From: Asterella californica
Lineage: Eukaryota > Streptophyta > Marchantiopsida > Marchantiales > Aytoniaceae
NCBI GenBank assembly: GCA_036924285.1
Contig: JAYKYS010000001.1
Span: 5,288,501-5,352,500, forward strand
Reading direction: 5' to 3'
DNA: 64,000 nucleotides
Within the stretch, counting starts at the first letter, position 1, and each line of letters starts with the position of its first letter. The position numbers and the translations under genes were made by a program. The notes under the pieces are model-generated. The model saw only the letters and a program-made list of their open reading frames with translations, had not been told where the DNA came from and ran no database searches. This document shows, piece after piece, positions 57,597-64,000 of the stretch.

Positions 57597-60258
57597 ATTT
57601 AACTCTTTCGAGATTTATTTTAAAAATCGTGTATTATATATGCTATACACGAAACAAAATTCAATCTAAAATCAATTGTCTAAGATAATCATCTCGTGAT
57701 AATCGTCATTATTAATCTTAGCAGACAACTTAAAGTCACTCATCTTCTAGGATCCAACTCTACTTCACCAGGAGCATTTGTTACCTCCGGAATGAATGAT
57801 GCTTAAAACTCCATCTTCTTCACATCTACTCCGATGGTCTCAGAAGCTTCACGATACAAAGTTAAGAGATCACCTCAAGTGCTATAGATGCATGTTCGTC
57901 ATCTATACTTAACTTTCGCTTCTTCGTCTCCGTTCGAACTTCTAAACGTCTCTTCTTCCTCCTCGGCATTCAAATTGAATTCCTCATAAAATATCTTCAA
58001 GATCTCCTTGTATGCCGAAACTATATCTCTTAGTCGATAAGAGATCTCTCGAAGAATTCTATGCCATGTAGTAACTCAACCTCCAGACTACTAACTCATA
58101 AAATTTGGACAGAAAATTCCTTAATCAGAAGAAATGGTGCTGATTGTATAAATTTCCAGAGAACTAATATTTGTATATTTTAAATTCACTCATGATTGTC
58201 AACCACTCCACTTTGATAAATTCTATCTTCCTCTCCAAGCCTCATCTTCTCATGATTCTTGTTTCTTATGATAGCTTATCAGATAAGAAATCTCGTATCT
58301 TAGTCGATAAGAGATCTCTCGAAGAATTCTATGCCATGTAGTAACTCAACCTCCAGACTACTAACTCATAAAATTTGAACAGAAAATTCCTTAATCAGAA
58401 GAAATGGTGATGATTGTACAAATTTCCAGAGAACTGATATTTGTACATTTTAAATTCACTCATGATTGTCAACCCCTCCACTTTGATAAATTCTATCTTC
58501 CTCTCCAAGCCTCATCTTCTCATGATTCTTGTTTCTTATGATAGCTTATCAGATAAGAGATCTCTTATCTTAGTCGATAAGAGATCTCTCAAAGAATTCT
58601 ATGTCCTATAGTAACTCAACCTCCAGACTACTAACTCACAAAATTTGAACAGAAAATTCCTTAATCAGAAGAAACGGTGCTGATTGTACAAATTTCTAGA
58701 GAACTGATATTTGTATATTTTAAATTCACTCATGATTGTCAACCCCTCCACTTTGATAAATTCTATCTTCCTCTCCAAGCCTCATCTTCTCATGATTCTT
58801 GTTTCTTATGATAGCTTATCAGCCATGCTATAATCTTGGGAACTTTTATAGAGAAATAAAATACAGAAAAGATGACAGCGACTGTATAAAATTTCTAGAG
58901 AGCAGAATTTCTAAACTTTCACGAATAAACCCCTTCAACTTTGAAATATCATATCTTCTTTTCTAGACCACCTCTTCTGATTTTTTTTGTCTTTGATAGC
59001 TTATCAGCCAAGCTAAAACACTAGAAATGTTTACTGAGATCTAAAAATACAGAAGATCTGACAGCGAATGTATAAATTTTCCAAAGCAGAATTCTTAAAC
59101 TCTCAAATTTTTCTCCTCTAGTAACTTCTTTCTCCTCTTTTCTTTAAAACTTTTGTTACATCCACTCTTAACTCTCCTCAAACCTTTTCTAAGTAAACAA
59201 GATAACAAGAATGAACTCAAACGCGTCATAGATCACTACGAGATAGACGAAAGATTCTAAAACTGCTAACATCACGTTAGCTCTCTCTCCTCTCAACGTT
59301 CTCTCCATGTGTTCTTGCATGATCTCTTTCTGTAGAACTGAACTCTAAACATCCAATGATCTCTTCAAGTGAGGTCTTTGCAACAAAACCAAAAATATAA
59401 ATCCTTAGTGGTCTTATCGATCACCTACCCCCCAATCTCTCAACCTTCATGATAGTCATCGATCAACTTACAAATGTCGAGCATGTATCTACTCAAGGGT
59501 CACCTCTAATGGCTTTGATGGAAGCACACCATTAACTTGAAGGAAACAATGATAAATTTAATCTTTCACACACCCATATATTGAAATTTTTCATTCTAAC
59601 GACATCTCTCAAGTTTTCACATTCTAAAATCTCACACTCTCTCTATTACTCAAATATCATTACGATGATGTGAAAACAAGGACGAGGAGCTCTTCTCTAC
59701 TCTTCTATTTATACATTTTATGTTTTTATTTTGGTATTCTCCGATAACTCAGTCGTAACTTTTACCAGATTTTACTGAAATATTATCGAAGATAAAAGTA
59801 TCACATGGGCTTCTTACCTTTTCACATGGGCTTATTCCTTCAAAGTCACAATTCTAGAAAGATTCTAAAATATTCCGAAGAAATCTCAAGTTTCCACCCC
59901 ACGTTACACTAGGACCCACTAAAAAGATTACATGTGGAATCTCTTCTTGTTTTAATACCCATAAAGTTAATAACTTTAGTCATATCATTGATATCAAGTC
60001 AAAAAAGAAATAAGAGATAATTTTTCACCTCCTTTCTACTTTTTAGACAAGATGACAAGATAGTAGTTGTCACTATTTAAGAAATATTTTAATTTTGTCC
60101 AAAAATACAGCTAAGTTTAACCATAACTAACTTTAGCTAGTCATGACAAAATTGATACCTCCCTAAAGTACTCGAGCAGCAAATAAACATTCATTTAATT
60201 ATAACTAAACACCTTACTAATAGACAAACTTCCTGTGTGTAACATAAGTCGTTACAAT
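57597..60258 (-). repeat. Dispersed repeat C, copy 2 (probable 5' LTR of family C)
   Basis: It matches 7000-9142 in the same orientation. It lies immediately upstream, in minus-strand terms, of the family-C gag, as a 5' LTR would. It is ~0.5 kb longer than copy 1 because of the internal tandem array. No coding frames. Confidence 0.6.
58031..58840. repeat. 270-bp tandem repeat, three copies
   Basis: Units start at 58031, 58301 and 58571, each with TAGTCGATAAGAGATCTCTC, and are nearly identical. Copy 1 of repeat C (about 7430-7690) has one diverged unit. The expansion therefore happened in this copy only. Confidence 0.9.
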
Positions 60259-60953
60259 GTTCCGTGAACTTTTTCGTGTAACTCATCAGACGATGTATTA
60301 GGTGCTACGTTCACAGATATTTGAGAAGTGAGATAACGATAATGAGACGTGCCAACTCAGTGATCTGTGGACATTCACATGATTGATTCTTGTCGTCGAA
60401 TTTGGATATAAAATAGAGAATCGCCAGTCCGTGGAAGCATTCTTTCTTGCTTGGTGTTTCGTGAGTATTTCTTAGTGTCCTACATGGAGGATGAGGAGCT
60501 GCAAGAGTTGTACCCATGGATGGAGGATTGATCAGAATTCCAGATCCTCCATTCTTGAATGCATTCTTCTTCCATTCTTGAATTCCATCCACCTTCCTTC
60601 CATTCTTGAATCCATTCATTGGATCGCGATCACTTTCGACAGTAATTCGTTGTCTATTTTGAAGAAGATTTCATGAAAAGAATGATGGACTTGCCGATCG
60701 TCACATACGAAGAGAATTGAGACTTGACTATATAAATCTTACTTTGATAGATAAATGGATCATAACTTTTCTAGCCAATGTTTTTTTCAACGTCTGAGTT
60801 GATATCTAGTGTCATTGCCTACAGAACATCAATCATCTTGCGTGGAACACGAAGAACTTTGATGAGTAGTACTACAATCAAGTGATGACTTCTTCATTTC
60901 TTTTTGTCGTCTCTTTCATCATAGATCGATTCAAGGTCATTATCTTGACCTTG
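60258..60953 (+). mobile_element. Family-D LTR, left copy
   Basis: It starts TGTTCCGTGAAC, carries a TATA-like TATAAAATA at 60406-60414, and contains an imperfect CCATTCTTGAAT repeat at ~60540-60620. It is homologous to 63196-63690 (shared GCGATCACTTT, CATGAAGAAG and ATGGAC phrases). The inner end is set by the primer-site candidate at 60956 and is approximate. Confidence 0.55.
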
Positions 60954-60955
60954 TA

Positions 60956-60970
60956 TGGTATCGGATGATT
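60956..60970 (+). other. Candidate primer-binding site, initiator-Met type
   Basis: TGGTATCGGATGATT begins with the TGGTATC used by many plant LTR elements that prime from initiator tRNA-Met. It is flanked by short inverted repeats (AAGGTCA/TGACCTT and ATCATG/CATGAT types). Confidence 0.4.
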
Positions 60971-63195
60971 ATCATGTTGTCATGCAATCATGACGACATG
61001 ATATCATCCTCATATTTTGGTTCAAGCCCTTGAGGGTATGAGTGTTTTACAGTTACAACTGGACCCATAGTGCCAAGTAGGAGATAAGTGATCTCCAATC
61101 TTCTCTCTTATTTGTCCATTTTTTTTCAATCATGTTCAATCAAGTTCCTTGGATGGTTTTGGGATTTCGGAGATCTTTTCGAGAGTCATTTGCAGAATGT
61201 GAGGTCTCGAATTGGGCTACAATCTGGAGGGAAGATCGATCTATTTGGAGTTTTGATTGTAGAGTTACGATCGTTCAAAGTCATAAGGATCAAACTAGTA
61301 TCCTCAATCATGTTTCTGAGTACCTCGAGAGTTTGAGAAATGATTTGTCGATATTCTCAAGAAGATTAGATAGTTGATATCGTGTTGGTTACACTGATGT
61401 AAATTAGTCTTACATTTTGGTTGGATTTGATCTCAAAATAATCAAATGAAGTTGGTTGTAACAATTGAGAAGTAGAAGTAAAATCATTTCTCTTAGATTC
61501 AAATATTGAGTTGTTTCATGAGCATTAGGTCAAATCTCTAAATAAAAATCTCCAAAGACTTAAGTGTGCACTATCAGCTTACTACTTGTGAAATTTCAAC
61601 TTTTTTGGTTAAGAGAGGGTGCTGAGGTCGTCGATGTTAGCTACCAAGGTATGTAAAGCTCATAAATTAGCACAGACAAAAGGCTTGATCCATTTTGAAC
61701 AATTGGTTTGGGGTCTGAATCTGAAATTTCAAAGGATAGTAGTGAGAGGTCAGAGAGAATTTCTTGTGAAGTTTAAGCCCAGTTGGAAGTTGGAGTTGAG
61801 AGTAATAGATTGTCGAAGTTCAGATTACAGCGTGAAAGGTTTGAAGGCAAAGAGAGATTTCACCCACATCTCTTGGTTGAACAGAAGTGATATCACTAAG
61901 TTCATGTTTGTAGAAACATGAATTTGTATATTCCTATTTTGAACAATATATTTTTTGATAAAGTCGATACTTATCATGATAACTCGTTAACTGCACATTC
62001 AAGAACTTGATAGGATGCATACTAAATGTACAAATCTTTTTTTGCAAAGTCTTTGACAGTATGTTGATGTTTAATCGGTTATCAATCAAAATACATATTG
62101 ATTTCCAAATATCTCTGGAGAAGAAATATTTGCAGTAATCACCCTCAGTATGTATAAACTGATTATACATACAAAAAAACTCTTATTAATAATATTTTGT
62201 CCATGAAATATGATCTTTATTGCTGTAGAGAAAAAGAATATCTCACTACCCATAGTAAAATAATCTAGAAAAAATGATTACCAAAATTATTGAAAATAGA
62301 AATTACATTACAGAAGTTTGTAATTCTTCATAATGATCATTTTTCATCTGAAACACAAACATACACAACAAAAAATTAGAGATAATGTTATGTAAAAGAT
62401 TTCATAAATATATTCATAACCAGCAATATCAACTTATCAAAGTGTTAACAAATCTATATACATTGAGCAAACGATTCAAGGTTTGCAGGTGGAACCTCCT
62501 AGAGGTGATACAAGTGAGTCAAGGGAACTATGTTGTGAATTTGGTGAGGAGATCCTAATAAAAAAAGATGTTATGTTGGTTCGAGGCTGCTGATCAAGAA
62601 TCTCTAACTACAATGTATTGTTGTCTTCGGTACTACATCTCGAACTCAATGGTTGCTTGTTGCGTGCATATCTTATCTTGTTGGGAAGCTCTAGAAGATA
62701 AGGTTTCTAGTGATATGATGTATGTCTAGTTTGGGAGCTTGTTTGATCACTCAAAACTTAGATCAAAATATGAAAATCATGATGAGCGTATGAGATGTTT
62801 CGAGTTATAAGTGTTAGAATTTATCAATTTTGATCAATTGTGATAAGAGCTATCTTGATCTAACCAAGGTATTTCGACCGAATCAATCTGATATCTATAT
62901 CATTGGAAAGCACGTACAATAGACTTTCACCTACTGTAATTTTATTCCATAAATAAAGTTTTTTATTTATTCAGTTCTAAATAAATAAAGTTCAAAGTTG
63001 AGTATTTTAGTTAGTTTGTGGTAGAAAACTGGTGAAGAAAATATTATTACTGCACATGCTGCTCTAAAGGATCGTTTGATGATGCTTCTGTGAACTAAAG
63101 AATTTGTTATCTTTCATGTACTTAAACCCACATATGAGGAGTGCGACTCTTGTGTGAAATTCTTGTAGAACTTAGGTAGTGTTACTTTGTCTATG
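60971..63195 (+). other. Interior of the old family-D element, no intact gene
   Basis: Frames at 61132-61377 and 61619-61921 might be gag remnants (ESFAECEVSNWATIW; HFEQLVWGLNLKFQ) but match nothing I know. The rest is AT-rich. No zinc knuckle, reverse transcriptase or integrase motif is visible. Confidence 0.35.
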
Positions 63196-63690
63196 TTTCA
63201 TGAACTTTGTCACGTAACTTTGTCACGTAACTTTGTCACGTAACTTGTCGAACGATGTGATGAGTGTCACGAGACAATTATCTATTTAAGTGATCGTATC
63301 ATATTGAAACGTGTCAAATCAGATTTGTGTGTATTCACTTTAATGGTCTTTGTTGTTGAATTTGGATACAAGATTCTCTCTCGGTGGGTGATTCGTGATG
63401 ATTTCTCTATGGTCTGCATGGAGGAGTGAAAAATTGTGAGAGCGGTGGTTATGGACAGAGGTTTGATATCAACTCTGGATCTTTTCTTCCCGAATCCATT
63501 TCACATCAAGCTTCATTGCATCCACTGCGATCACTTTTGACAATGATTAGTTTTGTATGTTTTGGTGATGAACTCATGAAGAAGTGATGGACAAACCGCT
63601 TTTGGTGATTCTTCCGAGTGTTACATATGAAGAGACTTAGGATCTGAAGGTGTACATCTTGCTGTGACGAAGAATGGACCTTAGCTACAC
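63196..63690 (+). mobile_element. Family-D LTR, right copy
   Basis: It starts TGTTTCATGAAC and has a local triplication of AACTTTGTCACGT (63205-63245). It is strongly diverged from the left copy, so if the two form one element it is old. Confidence 0.55.
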
Positions 63691-64000
63691 GACCAAGCTT
63701 TACAAACCCATGTACGTTTGATCCAAGATCCTAAATATCTTAGCGATAAAGCATCTCTCACTCTTGGAAAGTTTCACTTAGAAATTCAATCCAAAACTCG
63801 AGAAATAGTCAAAAATCCCACCATTGTCATAGTTCACAATACCCGTCATATCACTTCTATCCCATTTAGTTTCAATCGATCGATTGACAACCCATAATGA
63901 TCAAGAATCGGTTGAACTTGATATCAGAATGACTAGCTCATCATCAGCTCTCCAACCTTACTCACAGCTTCTCAAAACTCTTCACAAGAAATATATGAAA
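63691..64000. other. No gene seen
   Basis: Unassigned sequence up to the window edge. Confidence 0.3.

Overview
This window looks like nuclear DNA of a land plant, more likely a bryophyte or lycophyte than a flowering plant. The species is not determined. The evidence is: genes with GT-AG introns, decayed fragments of plastid genes (rpoC2, trnL-UAG, psbC, rps4, petD), and several plant-type LTR retroelements, mostly Ty3/gypsy, nested in one another. Only two intact host genes can be reconstructed. The rest is mobile-element DNA, relics, or sequence I cannot assign.

Layout. 1-6.1 kb: family-B Ty3/gypsy sequence, comprising an inverted LTR cut by the window edge, an integrase reading frame with its 3' LTR, and a solo LTR with target-site duplications. 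6.1-10.7 kb: a fused plastid rpoC2/trnL relic, then copy 1 of a 2-kb dispersed repeat (family C), then unassigned DNA. 10.7-17.0 kb: element A, a structurally complete young LTR element with two 1329-bp LTRs, a tRNA-Thr-like primer site, gag-protease and a polymerase cut off at the start of reverse transcriptase. 17-20.5 kb: AT-rich DNA with one hairpin/tandem repeat. 20.5-27.4 kb: a region with a decayed HUH-endonuclease (Replitron-like Rep) gene, ten same-strand copies of a short motif (consensus GGTGAATAWGCA) and two strong palindromes. 27.7-28.4 kb: two orphan exons of a CNNM/DUF21 membrane protein. 29.3-31.7 kb: a complete nine-exon SEL1-repeat gene (309 aa). 32.9-36.4 kb, minus strand: a complete six-exon mitochondrial carrier gene (339 aa). 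36.4-40.1 kb: no gene seen. 40.1-42.6 kb: an LTR relic and a mosaic of plastid gene snippets. 42.6-60.3 kb: nested retroelements, including element B (two 2027-bp LTRs around a gag-only interior), an integrase-PHD finger relic, a related gag relic, a family-C gag-protease relic, and copy 2 of the C repeat with a threefold 270-bp tandem array. 60.3-64 kb: an old LTR-type element (family D).

How it fits together. The two host genes sit tail to tail as a small island. Elements A and B carry homologous gag proteins and look non-autonomous: both lack most of pol and would depend on relatives such as the one that left the integrase at 1.1-2.3 kb. Elements A and B are both bordered by the 4-bp duplication ACGT, and the solo LTR by ATGT, which suggests a shared integration preference. 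The most novel signal is the HUH-endonuclease/short-motif/palindrome region at 20.5-27.4 kb.
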